Assembly (NCBI GenBank): GCA_012295275.1
Contig: CM022675.1
Span: 2,619,197-2,683,196 of the forward strand
Direction: 5' to 3'
Source: Chrysomallon squamiferum
Taxonomy: Eukaryota; Mollusca; Gastropoda; Neomphalida; Peltospiridae
DNA: 64,000 bases
The notes under the pieces were generated by a model. It saw nothing but the letters and a program-made list of their open reading frames with translations. It was not told the origin of the DNA and ran no database searches. Of the stretch, positions 1 through 15,731 are shown piece by piece. The stretch's first letter is position 1, and each line of letters starts with the position of its first letter. The translations under genes and the position numbers were made by a program.

Positions 1-200
1 TGTGTATTTGTGACGTATGTTGTCAGTAAACGCACTATAAAAATGTTGCATGTTGTCTGTGTACCACGTGATGTTAGACATCGGTTAAGGCAGAACTGAA
101 CATAATGATTTAAACCTAGAATTCTCGCTTACCGCAAACTAAACACAATGCATACTTTAAGAAAGTAGATAACATAACGACACTAAGATTTATTGATTTA

Positions 201-277
<77 letters not shown>

Positions 278-1317
278 AATGAATACTGGTATACAAGAAT
301 AAAGTTAGACGAGATGAATTTTCGGGATTGACCTATCTGCGGTTCAACCACATTTAAACTTGTCTGACAAGCTCATAAAGAAAGTGTTATAAGACTGGTT
401 TGACTGATATTAAATCTAGGACTAAGTTCACTTTTAACCTGCTGACCTTTTTATCGAACTAATAACTGAATCCATCCTGCTGACTTTTTTTTTTGTGGTA
501 AAAGCGTCGCGAAACGTGGTAATTATTAACACTAAAAGCGTATTCAGCTACAGCGAGCTGGTGTGTAAGTCAGACAAAACTTTGATTCCTTCACCTCGCT
601 TCACCGCGTCACAAACCAAACTGTTGTTCAAAGGTCAGTAGACTTGTTTACGAAACATGTTCACTGAAGAATGACGTTTTTTTTTTTTTTTTTTTGAAAG
701 AGTAAAGCTGATAAGCTACAGGCTACTATCAGTCAATTTGCATATTATAAATTTATGAAGAGACATATAAATCTGCTTAGGCTGGTATTAAATATATCAA
801 CAATGTGCTCTTTATAATCTGTAACCATTTGCAATGGCTAACTAATTAGTTTTAGTATAATAAGAATAAACACAGTGTCAGACAGAATCGCCGGCAAATG
901 AAATGCACAAGTAGATATGATTTTCTAGAAATACTAGAAGTAGTGGTGGAACTAGTACCAACATAATTAGTACTTGCAGTAGCAGCAGTAGTAGTAATAG
1001 TAAGGTTGCCTACGCAGTCACCTCTGTCTGGCTGTTATCTTGACATTTTCCTTCAGAATGTATTTCATTATAGGTCTTAATTTTCTACAATAAAGGAAAA
1101 CACACAACAAAAAAAAAAAAAAAAACATGTTTCCACACCAGTGTCACTAACCCATCATGAATAAACCGAACTTTTAGCACAATATTCGCACATTTCTTTT
1201 CTCACATAATCTGTATGTGTATATGTGTGTATTTGTATGTGTGCTTCATTCCTTTTTGTATATTATTTATTTCTTTATTATTATTTATTTTATAATGCTT
1301 CGACTATTGTTTTCTGA

Positions 1318-1500
1318 TAAAAGTAGACCAGACTTTTCGGTGTAATTATAAAACCATTTTGCAGAAAGTATTAAGAAAAGAGTAAAGAGATCTGAAATTT
1401 CTTAACGTCGCCATTTTGTACCACGCACTCAGCTGTGACGACAGCAGTCGCCATTGTTATGCAGCAACAGTTATTTAGGTCAGTTATGTAGGTTTTTAAT
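1318..1500 (+). repeat. Dispersed repeat R1, copy 1
   Basis: This block runs from a TGATAAAAGTAGA start, through a conserved core (cactcagctgtgacgacag at about 1426-1444), to GCAGCAACA. The same order of landmarks recurs on the + strand at 3408-3700, 24425-24735 and 26650-26930, with a weaker copy near 6370-6610. No coding capacity or terminal repeats are visible. It may be an old non-autonomous transposon or a product of serial duplication. Confidence 0.65.
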
Positions 1501-1564
1501 AGTAGCTCATCTACTTTATTTCTTGTTCATATCTTTCACACACACAGGTATATATATTTCATTT

Positions 1565-1880
1565 TATTATTACATTATTAGCAGCTCACAATATCAGTGG
1601 TATTTTAAAACTGTTTTGAAGATGGTCCAAGAAAACTGGTTTGACAACATTTGACTAGATTATATTTCTTCTCTTTTCTGTCGATACTTTTAACTTAAAT
1701 ACAATTATGTGCGATTATTTTTTGAATCTTTATCTGTTCGCAGTATAAAATAAAAATACAAAAGTAAAGAAAGAAAGAAAGAAAGAAATAATGGTGATGA
1801 TGATAGTAATAATACTAATAATAACAGTTATATTTATGATGATGATGGAGAATATGATAATGATGATGATGCTGCTGATG

Positions 1881-1927
<47 letters not shown>

Positions 1928-2095
1928 TAATAATATCCCTGCTACTACTACCTCTCGTTTTCACACTTACAATACTTTCGCTACTAATACTAATACAACA
2001 AGTAGTACTAACAATAAACTACTACTACTTTTACTAGTATTTCTATTAATACTGCTAATTGTACTAGTCTTACAGTACTAGTCTTACTACTACTA

Positions 2096-2159
<64 letters not shown>

Positions 2160-2530
2160 TAATAACAACATTTTAATGGCATAGTGAACTTTCTATACAA
2201 CGAATGACGTTCAAAATAAATTGCGATGTTAAACTTGATATTACATGTTTCTGATGTCTATTCAGTAAAAAAGAAATGCACTGAGATAGATGTTATCTCT
2301 GCGGGTGTTAGGGTGTGACGCGAAGCTGTACTTTCTGATGAATGGTGTTTACACTATTCAGAATAAAAGGCTAGTTGTTAATTACATATATCATCCACTG
2401 ATCTTTGTTATAATTTTATTTCTGTGACGGGGGTAGCTTAATTTACTGTGAAATATATGTATACGTTCCTGTAGCTGCACGGCTGAATCTATTTACTTAC
2501 ACCTTGTTGTTTGTTTGTTGTTGTTTTTTT
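1565..2530 (+). repeat. Duplicated block R2, copy 1
   Basis: This block and 5135-5920 share ordered landmarks: TTTAAAACTGTTTTGAAGA, GACAACATTTGA, an ACT/AAT trinucleotide tract, AATGACGTT, and a nearly identical stretch around a GATAGATGTTATCTCTGC motif (near 2285 and 5700). It is a direct duplication with a period of about 3.4-3.6 kb. Confidence 0.65.
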
Positions 2531-3407
2531 TGTTTTTTTTTTATTTAACATGAATTTAATATCATGAGTATGAAATGAGAACTATTATCGTAAACACGTT
2601 TGTGCTATATATTCTAAGACATAGACGTATTTTTTATATTATTATTTTCTTCTTATTACTATTACTTTTTCATTTTTAATTATTTATTCATTTATGTTTT
2701 GTTTTTATTATTTTATTATATATATATATTTTTTTAATTATTTTTTTGTGTCTGTGTGTTTTTTGGTAAAACGTGTGCTGTAAACGTTTCTCCATTATTC
2801 TTCTTCTTTTCTAGAATGTGCACACCGTCGCCTTAAAATATACCTTAGAGTTTTATATTTAAACTCACAGTAATATTCTCTGTCTGCCTGACTATTTTTA
2901 ATGTTTATTATTGAATTAATTTCAAACATTAAGTGACTTTCGGTTCAGTGGCTGGTTTGTGTCTGTGTGTATGTGTATGTGTGTGTGCGCGTGTCTGTGT
3001 GTATGTGTGTGTGTGTGTGTGCGTGTGTGTGTCTGTGTGTCTGTGTGTGCGAGTGTGTGTGTACATTTAAGTATGTATAAAGTACGTCTGATTAGACAGA
3101 CACAACGTCAGACTCGGAAGACGGACGACATTACCATCAAGACAACGTTAACAGTACTTGCTAAGTTACCTGAGTGACTATGTTAATCGTCTTTGTGTAT
3201 CCTAGTACAAGAAGCAGTATTGGTGTGTGTGCGTGTGTGTGTGTGATGCGCGTGTGTGTGCGTGTGTGTGTGTGTGCGTGTGTGTGCGCGTGTGTGTATG
3301 CGTGCGCGTGTGTGTGTGTGCGTGTGCGTGCGCGTGTGTGTATGTGTTTGTGTTTGCTGTATTCCATTTTACATAATTATTTATTATTATTCATTTTAAT
3401 ATACTTT

Positions 3408-3700
3408 CTGACAAAAGTAGATGAGACTCTTCAGTGATACTATCAAATCGTGTTGAAGAAAGTGTTAAGAAAAGAATAAACAGACTTGAAATGTATTAAT
3501 TTCTTAACTCGAGTAACGCGTCAACGCACTCAGCTGTGACGACAGCAGTCTCCTTTCTCACGCAGCAACAAATAATTAGTTGAGTTTTGTCTGGTTTTAA
3601 ATGTAACCCACAAACATATCAGTCATTTTGTTATCATCTTGAAACCGATTTTTGTTACAGTAAATTCATTAACAATTTTCTATTTAATACTGCATATATA
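3408..3700 (+). repeat. Dispersed repeat R1, copy 2
   Basis: It shares with copy 1 the AAAGTAGA start, the GAAGAAAGT..TAAGAAAAGA motif and the cactcagctgtgacgacag core (near 3531). It extends further right through a block beginning AATGTA(G/A)CCCACAAAC that is also present in the 24.4 kb copy. Confidence 0.65.
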
Positions 3701-4725
3701 CGGATATACTGAGACACACATACACACATACACACATACACATATACACATACAAAGCAGAGAACTAATAATACAATCGCTGCTGATACTAATATCGTTG
3801 CCAATACAACAGATACTACTTTGACTATTATTATTATTCTTAATGCTACTAGTATTAATAGTTGTAATGCGACCAAAAAAAACCCCACAAAAAAACCCCA
3901 CAAAAAAACCCCACAAAAACCCCCACAAAAAAACAAGAACAAAATAAAAAATAAAAATACTGGCATAACAATATCAATATTACTTTTACAATAATACAGC
4001 TAAAACTGCCATTGTTATTAGAATTACTATTGACTCTACTACAACACCCACCATCACTAGTACTACAATTACTACTACTACTACCACCACTACTACCACT
4101 ACTGGTACTACTACTACTACTATTACTGCTACTGTAACTTCTGTTGTTACTACTACTACTAGTACTACTACTGCTACTGCTACTACTACTACTACTACTA
4201 TTGTACTACACTGACACTGACACTAACTGACACTGACACTAAGACTCATCTCGGTCTACTGAATATATGATACTATATACTGGTCTAAAATGTATTTTCT
4301 GATTGTTTTCTTTCTTAAAGTAGAAAATAGGAATGTTACAGTGATATAAGGTAATACACAGACTGTGTCTGAGCGCTTCCAGACGTTTCATATAAACAGT
4401 CAATTAGTATATCAGTGAGTAAGCTTTGAATCTGGTTACCTGAGTGTCTATGTTAATCGTGCTTGACTCTTTGCAGTAGTGATACTACAAATAGTATTAC
4501 TACTAACAATGATAACTGCACCAGTGGTATGAATAAACAACAAACACATTTTCTGTACGTTTTATGGTAATGATCATTTTATTTTATTTTTTTAATTATT
4601 ATTATTTTTTAAATGTTATAAACGTGAATAGAAATAGCGAAATAGTTGTTTGAATCCCGTTTGTAATGAACGCTGATAAAAAAAAGTATTGCTGTTTCTT
4701 CCTTCCTATTCTGTTTGTCTGTGTG

Positions 4726-4843
<118 letters not shown>

Positions 4844-5134
4844 AGCTCACGGTACAATTTTTCTCTAACTTGTTACGTCGACCAATGCTATTATCTTTAT
4901 TCCTGCTAGCATTACTAATTATAATGCTACAAAAGTACAGATATATTAAACTAATACTGCCAGTCTTATTATGGTTACTACTAATGATGCAACTACCACC
5001 ATTACTACTTGTTACTGAAAACGTATCACATATATAGCTTTTTTATTTATTTATTTATTTATAAATGGAGAAACAGATGGACTGATCTACTGATGCATAT
5101 ATAAATATAGATGTTTTCATTTTCTCATTACATT

Positions 5135-5513
5135 ATTATTTTACGATAACGGCAGTTGATATTTTGTTACTGAAATTTTAAAACTGTTTTGAAGAAAGTA
5201 TTAAGACAGCTAGTTTGACAACATTTGAGTAGATTATTGTAGTGTACTCATACAAACACACTTGCGATGCCTCACTGCTCATCTAGACGATTACAAGTCA
5301 CATCATGTGTTTTTCAGTCTCTTATGCAGCTTATAAATTATTATTATTAATAGTAGTAGTAGTAGTAGTAGTAATAGCAGCAGCAGAGCAGTAGTATTAG
5401 TAGTAATACTAATTGTAGTAATAATATCATTCATTATCATTAATATTTTTGTTCATTTTTTACCTTAAATATAATTATGTGTTATTTATGTGTTTATGTT
5501 TGTTTGTTTGTAA

Positions 5514-5551
<38 letters not shown>

Positions 5552-5920
5552 ATAATAATAATAATAATAATAATAATAGACATACTGCAGATTGTGAGAG
5601 AAACTTCACTGAATGACGTTTAAAATTAATTACGATGTTAAATTAAGACTGATATTACATGTTTTCTGATTTCTATACAGTAAAAAAGAAATGCACTGAG
5701 ATAGATGTTATCTCTGCAGGTGTTAGGGCATGATATGAAGTTGTATTTTCAGGGGAATAGTCTTTTACTATTAAAAATAAAAATAAAAAAAAATAAAAAA
5801 ATAAGACTTTAATGTATACCTAACAGCTAGTGATCTTTGTCACACTTTTATTTCCTTGACGTCCATGCATCTGAATTACTCAAGATATTTACTTGATTTC
5901 TTTTTATTTTTTATTTTTAT
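5135..5920 (+). repeat. Duplicated block R2, copy 2
   Basis: Second copy of the block at 1565-2530, in the same orientation. A short inverted fragment of the same block (the CTCTGCAGG..GTTAGG part) appears to be present near 48300-48385. Confidence 0.6.
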
Positions 5921-6052
5921 TTTTTTGAAAGTGTTTTTCATCATGTCTAAGAAGCGACAATTTTATCTAAACACAACATTTTGCCATAAATACACATATA
6001 TATTCACACATTAATACAGATACATACAGGCACACACAGACATATATACATA

Positions 6053-6090
<38 letters not shown>

Positions 6091-6746
6091 ACACAGAGAG
6101 ATAAAGTAGCAGTCAAAAGTAAACCCATACGTTAAACTACAACAAAGGAATACAACAATCACCACTTTGCGCAATAAATATAACAGAAAATAAATGAATA
6201 AAATAAAATAAAAAGCAAACACTATCTGTTATATGACTCAGTGTAACTGCGTATTTGCCTGCTTAAACATACTAGATAGAGAATGATGTGTATGATATAT
6301 CGATTCTTGTTTTACCCTCGAAGCGTAGCACGCGGCTATCCCTCAGTTCTGTATGAGACAAGAAAGAAGATAAAAATGTATCTGGGCTTGGCTGGTACGT
6401 ATTTAACTACAGTCACTAACGTCTAGAAACACAGACACGCATGACTGGTAACACATACTTAGTGGTTTGTTTGAATTGTGTTTTTTTTTTTTTTTTTACT
6501 TTTACTTGTTGTGTTTAACGTTAAATGTAGCAAACAAACAGTCTGACAGTTCTGCCATCTCCAAACCGTTTTGTATTGCTATATACTAATACACTATTGT
6601 TTTACACGGATGTAGTAAAACATGCATACCTATATATACACACACACACACATTTATTTATTTATATATTTACTTGTTTGTTTGTTTGTTTATTTATTTG
6701 TAAGTGTATGTTAGATTTTTTGTGCATTGGTGTGTACATTTATACT

Positions 6747-6812
<66 letters not shown>

Positions 6813-6839
6813 GTTTTCTGTAGACAGTAGTGATCTAAT

Positions 6840-6978
6840 CATAACACCAATCATTATATGTGTCATGACTTAACAGTAAAACAAATAAATAAATAAATAA
6901 ACATAGCCCGCATACACGATGCCATGATATGTACATTATTTGTTAACTCGTGTCTGCTCACTGTAAATGAAAAAAAAG

Positions 6979-7056
<78 letters not shown>

Positions 7057-8520
7057 CAAAAAAGAAGAACAGAAAAATGAAATAGTTCGGTACAGTACTG
7101 ACGAGCTATTCGTCTGATTTCAAATAGGTCATGCATTGAAACGAACTAGTTTTTACCACATAAATAGAGCAAACTCTGCATTAATGCACATTTTTACATT
7201 TCTTCCTAAACGGATCAGACAGTGTCAGTGATAAAGCTGCTTATTTCGAGTGTTACAATAAACAAGGTACGTTCAGCTTACCTTTCTATATATGTGTATA
7301 TCTGTTATATATAAATGGACAATTTAAACATTTTTATTAGTATGCTACTTGAATACATGTTTATGTACACTGTCTGTATATTTATTTCATGCTTCTTCAA
7401 GAAAATGTATATGTATATTTGTATATATGAGTATGTGTGATACTTCAATAAATAAATTCCATATGTTGTATGTATGCTACTTCAATAGTGTCTGTATGCT
7501 ACTTCTGAATACTGTCTATGTGCAGAGTCTCTTCAGACAGAGAATATTGGTATCCCAAAATACAGACATATATAAATATATATACACACACATATAAAAA
7601 CAAATTCAAGCAAATATACACATATCACAATACCACCAGATATAGAAACATTCACTCATAAAACACACGTAGGCACACACATATACATACAAAAATACAT
7701 ATACGCATAAAGTCATACACACGAACATAAAAACACAGAGATGTCGTATGTGTGTCACGAGTTAAGAATAAATGGATAAATAAGTAAATAAATGAATAAG
7801 TAAATAAGTAATTAAATACATAAATAAATAAAACTACTATATATTTTTTATTTCACAAACAGATAAAGAAGGAAACAAATACATAAACATTATGTCATGA
7901 TATTTATATTACCTATTAACTATGTGTGTATCTTAAATGTACCAGAAACAATGTCTACAAGATCATGGTTTCAGTTAAAAAAGAATAATAATAATAATAC
8001 AAAAAATAAAATAATAATAATAATAAATCGGCGATGCATTGATACCATCTTTATTTTCTTATCACAAAAATAGTGAAAAGCTCATCTTAATACACATTTT
8101 TAGATTTCTTTCCAAACAGATCACACAGTGTAAGCGAGGAGAACGGTTTACTTGGAGTCTTACAATAAACAAGCTACGTTCAGATTTGTGTATATGCTAC
8201 TTCATTAAATGTAAATGTACACTTATTTTATATTTCTATCTGTGATACGTCAGTAAATGTATATCTACGCTCTCTATATCTGTGTGTATTTGCTACTTGA
8301 ACAGATGTATATGTATATTAATTCAGTACCTGTGTACGTACACTTTCTATTTCTACATGTTTGTATGTATGATATGTCAACAGATATAGGTGTAAACTTT
8401 CTATACAGTTGTACGTATGTTTCTTCAGTAAATGTATCTGTACACTTTCCATATATTTGTATGTATACTGCGTCAGTAAATGTATCTGTAAATGTTGTAT
8501 GCGTTTGTATGCTCAAGAAT
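6840..8520 (+). repeat. Direct tandem duplication of a ~0.8 kb block
   Basis: Segments at about 6840-7545 and 7740-8520 match in order: a GTCATGACTTAA / GTCACGAGTTAA start, an AAAT tract, a CCATGATATG-like motif, and a nearly identical stretch ending TTACAATAAACAAG(G/C)TACGTTCAG (near 7250 and 8160). Each copy ends in a degenerate minisatellite of about 50 bp units rich in GTATATGTACACTTTCTATA-like sequence. Confidence 0.65.
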
Positions 8521-8832
8521 AACTCTTTGATCATAAGGCAACAATTCAGGAGCTATATTAAGGCATGCTGCACAGAAAAATGATAAACAGTTGACGTTGA
8601 TGTCACAGTTGCTCCGTATTCTCATCACTGCAGCAGGGCTTGTGTCCCTTCAACATGGGCCGTACCTGCTGTTACATAGCGACACAATTAGAAATTGTGC
8701 GTGTTTGCGCAAATATGAGTTTCCTTCTCAATAATTTGTGTGTATCGTTTAGTTGTTGTTGTTTTTTGTTAGTTTTTTTTATAGTTGTATTAATATGTGT
8801 ATGTTTATGTAAGAGTATGTGTCTGCGTGCGC

Positions 8833-8878
<46 letters not shown>

Positions 8879-9236
8879 AAGAAGAAGAAAAATAAATGAA
8901 AACTTAAGTTTCTAGGTCAAAGAATATGACAAATTAAGCAATTGTTTTCCTCAGTACACCAAGTGATTTAAATAATATAAATGTAGGAACAGCTTTAATG
9001 TGAGCTTTCTGTGAGAGAATTGTTCAGTAGGATAATTATTTTATTTCGAACAGCTTCATTTAGGATAATATGTAAATAAAAGCAAACAAACAAATACGAA
9101 CTTGTACTTTGCACGAAAACAACAATATTTTAGATAAATGATGTTGAAAAATAGTGTGTTTCATAACAGTTAATAGCTTTGTTCATGCTTGATTGTTTTA
9201 TTGCATATTTTTAATTGTCTCGAAACATCTTTATTT

Positions 9237-9279
<43 letters not shown>

Positions 9280-9712
9280 TGCCTGTACATGTTTAATCAG
9301 TTTGTATAGACTGTTTGTGTAACTGACTATGTAACAACGTACATTTCTTAAACTGAGGAGTGACTTACACCTATATCAACATATAACATCAAGGCTGTTT
9401 GTTGTTTATTTTTAGTTATTTATGTGTTTATTTATTTATCTGTTTGTTTGTTTGTTTGCCTACACATTTATTTATTTGTTTATTTTTATTTAGTTATATG
9501 TTTGTTTATTTAGTTTTTTTTCTTTTTTTTCTTTCTTTCTTTCTTTCTTTTTCTTTCTTTCTTTCTTTCTTTCTTTCTTTATTTATTTATTTATTTTGCT
9601 TGTTTATTTCTTTGTTTATTTTTGTATTTATTTGTTTATTTCTTTGTTATTTTGTTTGTTCGTTTGCCAATTTATTTATTTATTTAATATTTTTTTTCAG
9701 TATAAACTAAAG

Positions 9713-10286
9713 ATGTGGATATCGATCGTGTATCTGTTGCTTCTGAGTTGTTCCATCACTCTAGGTAACTTTCCTTTCTCTATGTCTCTGTTGTTAAATA
9801 AAGATACTTTGAAACAGTAGATAATTCATAGACAGAAGAAAACTATTCATCAAATAGATCTTCAAATAATGACATTAACATTTTACCAACGGCTCATTGA
9901 AGTTGTAGAATAAAATCTAAAAACAAGTGAAACAAATACTGGCTTCCATTTCTGATAAAATTAACTTTCATATTATTATTGCCATTGTTATTATAATAAT
10001 AATGATAACAATAATTATGTGAAAATTATTTTTATTATGATTATTATTATTATTATTTGAAATAAAATTTGAAATAAAACAACATAATATCTGTAATTTC
10101 TGTATTTCGCATCTGTTTTTGTTTTCATACTGTGCGCAGTGGTTTTCATGTCTACTGGTTATATCTGCGATATTTTCCACTACGTTGTATATTTCTTCCG
10201 TTTTATTTCTTTCTTCATTTACTTATTATTCTACTAGGATACTAGTACTCATAAACTACTATTGGTATTTAAATTAAATATGTACA

Positions 10287-10335
<49 letters not shown>

Positions 10336-10695
10336 GACACATATACATATACATCTATATATATAGATAGATAGAGAGAGAGAGAGAGAGATAAATAGGT
10401 TAACAACAATTTTCTGTCATGAAATATATCACATTATAAAATGTTGTACTTGTTTACAGGTAAAGAGTACTTCGACTGCAGACGACAAGGTCAGGATTGT
10501 GCTAATAATAAAATTTGTCAAAATGACGGCACCTGTGACTGTGGAAATGACTACACTGGCTACAACTGTGAGCTGCAGAAAAGTGAGTTATAACATTTTA
10601 ATATATCAAATGTATGGTCACTAATAACCTCTTAATAACATTTCAGACAACTGTTCTCGTTGTTTTTTCTTCTTATTCTTGCCGAATTTCTTCTG

Positions 10696-10735
<40 letters not shown>

Positions 10736-10908
10736 ACATGTATATATATTTCATGTTTATTTATATTCAGATTTGAGCGGTTCAAGTCCGTGTACCAATC
10801 AGAGTGACTCTTGTGGCTCTGATGGAGGCATCTGTTACAACAATAATGGAAGCAAGGCGTGTTTCTGTCCACCTGGTTTCCATGGAGACCACTGTGAAAA
10901 CAAAAGAT
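9713..10908 (+). other. Gene A exons 1-3: signal peptide and two EGF-like modules
   Basis: Exon 1 encodes [18 protein letters not shown], a typical signal peptide. This start is chosen because it is the only ATG giving a signal peptide in frame with exon 2. Exon 2 (10460-10582) carries an EGF-like cysteine pattern ending [12 protein letters not shown]. Exon 3 (10771-10908) carries a second one ending [12 protein letters not shown]. Both modules lie between phase-1 introns, the usual state of shuffled EGF exons. Confidence 0.88.
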
Positions 10909-11101
10909 GTGAGTAATTCTTTCGACTTAACAAAATAACAGCTTTATATCTACCATTGTTTTTACGTACTGATGAAGGGTAGATGACATTCGTGTTGTTT
11001 TCAATATTATCATTTAGTAGAATTGTTTAACCAGCCATAAGTAAGTTGATATATATATATATATATATATAATAAATGCGTGTGTCTGTGTAAATATATA
11101 T

Positions 11102-11151
<50 letters not shown>

Positions 11152-11189
11152 AGCCATTTATCCAGAAAACCGGCAATTATTTATTATTA

Positions 11190-11224
<35 letters not shown>

Positions 11225-11879
11225 CATCATCATCATCATCATCATCATTTATCCTTGTATATACTAATCTAAATGTTTTCAGATGAAGTTACCTGTGAGA
11301 AAAGTTCTATGTTGATTGTGATTAATCCTGCTGGAACATTCAGTGGTGTCGTCTATGCTAAAGATCAAAAAGACACGACAGGTTGCATGTTCACGATATC
11401 AGAGCTACCCTCGGGAAAACAGGGTGTGGCTCTTAATGTTAAGGACATTGAATGTGGTGGAGTGAGTCAGGTTAGTTCTCTTTATTATTTTTATAATTCT
11501 CATTTTACTCTTCTTTTCTTTATAAACTGTTTTTATTTTTAGTTACCTGCTTAAATTGATTAAATGAAATATGTTTATTTATATGTATGTTTGTGGGATT
11601 ATGATATCAGGGGAAAAGTTTTTAAATATTTGATTGTTGTGTATGATGTACACAGTGACATTACACATTGTTTGAAACAGTACTGAACATAATCTGTGCC
11701 ATTCTGTGCCGTACTTTAAGGTAAATGGAGATCGAACTCGAGATGTGATCATTCAGTTCAGTGAAAAGTATATGACAAACCTCGACACAAAAGTCTCTGT
11801 CACTTGTAGTGAAAAAAACAACGATGCCATAACCGTGACTGTCACCAAAGTGATAACAACCAAACAAACTGAAAGGTTG

Positions 11880-11939
<60 letters not shown>

Positions 11940-12379
11940 CGTTTTCTTCCTTGGAATCTGTTTAGCAGTTATATAACTATATATTCATTTGTGGATACTA
12001 TTAAATTAATATTCTGGTACTGATGAAATTAGTGCACTGAACATTCCATTTCGAGTATCAAGATTTTACTAAGGATGTTACACATAAAACAATTTGTATA
12101 AGATTATTAACAGGGTGGACAGCTTGGATATTAATTGTGTATATCTGGGATAGCTTTTGGTGTTATTTTACAGAGACACACTGAACATCACAAACGCAGA
12201 CAACTCAATAGACTCCTCGCTTGTCCAGTTCAACATCAACCTCAAAGACGGGTCTTCAGTTTCAGGAGCTGTATCTTTACACGAAGAACTTACATTTGAG
12301 TTTATTACAAGTAGGAACCAGTGTTTCTTCACTGATTTTCGTTTTCATTTCTTAATAATAATACTAATAATACTACTAC

Positions 12380-12444
<65 letters not shown>

Positions 12445-14454
12445 ACCACAATAATAATAATAGTTGTAATAAATTAATTAACATTTGTTATTTACCCAGC
12501 ACAAGGCAGAGACCGACTTGAAAATTGTTTTCTTTATTCTCAGATTTGACGGGAACAGTGCAGGAAAGTGTTGTTTATATTGTGCCAGGTAAATTCTATT
12601 TACTAAATAGAAACTTTACTTATCGAAGTTTTTGTACGAGAGGATGAACTATTTCGTTGTCTGTTTCGAAACAGCTCAGAAAACATCAGTAAAAACAGCA
12701 TTCGTAATTCAAAAAATTGGAAACACGAGTCTACTGAAACAAATAAAATTATCGGTCAGTATATTTGTATTGTAATGTAATAGTCCCTTCAGTTGTCTGT
12801 TTAATTTTATCTATTTTAAGTTTCATTGCATGGAAATTCGCACTTTTTGACATGAGTATACATAAAATATAGTCTGTTTTCTCTCTGTAAAGCCACTGTT
12901 CGTCTTGTTGGTGGAAATACAACTAAAGGAGGACGATTAGAAGTTCTGCACGAAGGAGAATGGAGATCGTTAAACTCTGACAGTTTCTCCATGAGACAGG
13001 CCACTGTGGTTTGTCGGAATCTTGGTTTCACCAAGTAAGTAAATTACAAACACTTCTGACTGTTTTGTGTATTATTTTCTCTGACATCACTACCACAACT
13101 AAGTTCACATCATCAGTATTCAACAGTCACTTATAATTGTACTGAAAAGTGTCACCGCAGTTTCAGAAGAAAACATATAACACTGGGAGAGTAGACTGTG
13201 TGGAGTGATTGTTCCCTTGATCAGTCCTCATTTTTTTCTTATTTCCCACTGCAGCCAGTATTCACTTAAGTGTTTATAACAAGTGTACACAGCAAATATC
13301 CACATCTAACTGAAAGCGTTGTTCTTACTTTCATTATATGTGTTAAATTATACTGTGTCATATTACGAAAAAGCCCCGAGCGATCCTAAAGTTTTATTCC
13401 AGCGAAGAACTACTCTGTCTCTAATAACCAATATTTATAATAAAAATTAAAATTCACGATATATACAAATAAAGAAAACAAGGAGCAATTTTGATAGACA
13501 ATGCAATGGTACGAATAAAGAAAACAAAAGATGCTATTACATAGTACATATTTATATGCACGTATTTAAAGTAACACTTCGATTGCTATTACATTTCTAT
13601 GATTACATTCGACAGTGCTTATGGTTTGGCACGTGGAAAAGGTTTCTTCCCAGAGGGAAGTGGAGACTTGTGGACAGGTGACTTTCTCTGCAAGGGATTT
13701 GAAATAGATGTAAATGACTGTCGTCGTTGGAAAGTCTCTCCCTGTGATAATACCTGCACTGGTGATAATATTACAGTAATATGCGAAGGTACAAGTGACT
13801 ATTACTATATTTATTATTATTAGTAGTAGTAGTAGCAGTAGTAATTTTAGTATTAGTATTATGTTAAATTACTAAACGTATATCAGATGACTTATGATCA
13901 ACAACAGAAGGAATGGAAAACACAATTTTTATTTATTTATTTATTTATTTTGTATTTTTATTTTTATTTTATCAGCTACAGCATTTCTGAAATGTCATTG
14001 TTTAAATAAACAAAATTCGATTAATTTGTAAGATATCAAAATAAAGGAAAGATTAATAGATGAACAAACTCGAAATATGAATTCATAACACCTTAAATAA
14101 ATAAATAAATAAATAAACAAACAAAAGCTGAAGTTAAATAAAATGTGTGTTTTGTCTCCACTCTAAAAGACAATTCTGCACCATACGAAGTACGGCTTGT
14201 GGATGGAAACAGCAAAGAAGAAGGAACACTTGAGATATCTGAGGATGGACAATGGTATTCGGTGTGTAAGACAGGATATTTTAGTCACAACGAGGCAAAC
14301 GTTGTGTGCAGGCAAATGGGTTATTCAATGTTAGTATTTCTTTTTAAACTTCACTGTTAAATGCTTTAATATATCAATACTACTAATAATAATAAGAAGA
14401 AGAAGTAGAAGAAGAAGAAGAACAACAACAACAACAGCAACAACTGCAATTTTA

Positions 14455-14494
<40 letters not shown>

Positions 14495-15655
14495 ACTTGT
14501 TGTTGTTGCTGTTATTTATGATGATGACGTCGTTGGTGGTGGTGGCGTTGTTTCATTGCTGCTGCTCAAATCATCAACTTATTAAAAGAAAATGTCGGAA
14601 AGACAGCTCTTGTAGACGAACAATTATCGTTTCTAAATAACTAGACCACCATTTTGTAAGTTTTTTTTTCATTAATAACTAATTTTTTCGCCTTCTGACG
14701 GGATATATTTTCAAATTAGTATCTACTTTGAGGTTTAGATGCTAGTGATGATTAATCGTTGATATTTCGTTCAGTACTGATATTTCTGTCACGTTTACAC
14801 AAGGACAATTATATATATTAAACTGTATAAAATTAAGAATGCATTTTATTTTTATTAACAGAGGTACACTTCGTAGAAACAGTACTGTTGTTTCTGACCG
14901 TAAATGGAAATATGAAGTTATTTGTGACGGCTGGGAACCTGGTTTTCGTCTCTGTTTTCTTAAACTACGCGATGAAGGCGATGAATGTCTATCTGTACAT
15001 TTGTTGTGTTCAGGTATTTATGTTGAAACTATCAGTTTACAATAGGTTTGAAGTTTCATTACTTATTTTATTTAATAAGTTTCTTTTAATTTCCTTTGAG
15101 ACTTTTCATAATGTTCACTGCCACATAGTCCAAAAATTACGAAAATTGTACAACGCGTAATTTCAGTTTTGTTGTGAATATATATTGGCAATTACCGGTC
15201 ATAGGAAACAGAAATAAAGGAAACAATATGAATTCCACAAATAATAAAAGGTAAATGACAAAGGGATTTCCGTATTTCCTAAATCTGTGTTATCCTTGAC
15301 TGTATTTGTTGACATATGTTTTTTTTTTCTTGTAGGCAGCACATTAGGATATGAATTACGCCTAGTTGGTGGCCCAACCAGTAACTACGGTGTCGTTGAA
15401 ATAAAACAGAAGAATCAATGGGGTAAAGTATATGATAAAGAAGTCAATGCAGGCGATGCTAAAGTTATGTGCAGAACTCTTGGTTATAACGAGTAAGTCA
15501 ACATTGAAACAATTCAACTTGACTTCAAAACATGCAGCAGTTCCTCGCTATGAAGAATATTTTAGAAAATATCACAAAAGATGAAACTTTCAGAAAAAAA
15601 GAAGAATAAAAGAATACAATTAAATAGTAACAACGATAACAATAATAACAATAAC

Positions 15656-15692
<37 letters not shown>

Positions 15693-15697
15693 GTAAT

Positions 15698-15731
<34 letters not shown>

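Noticed and set aside
1791-2081. Poly-I, poly-L, poly-Y, poly-N, poly-S frames here and throughout the window
   Set aside because: They result from ATT/AAT, GT/AC and GA microsatellites and open in several frames and both strands.
11700-11720. Alternative acceptor of gene A exon 5 at 11680 (GAAACAG)
   Set aside because: In phase 0 it reads TAC TGA, an immediate stop. The acceptor at 11720 keeps the frame and the ZP-N strand.
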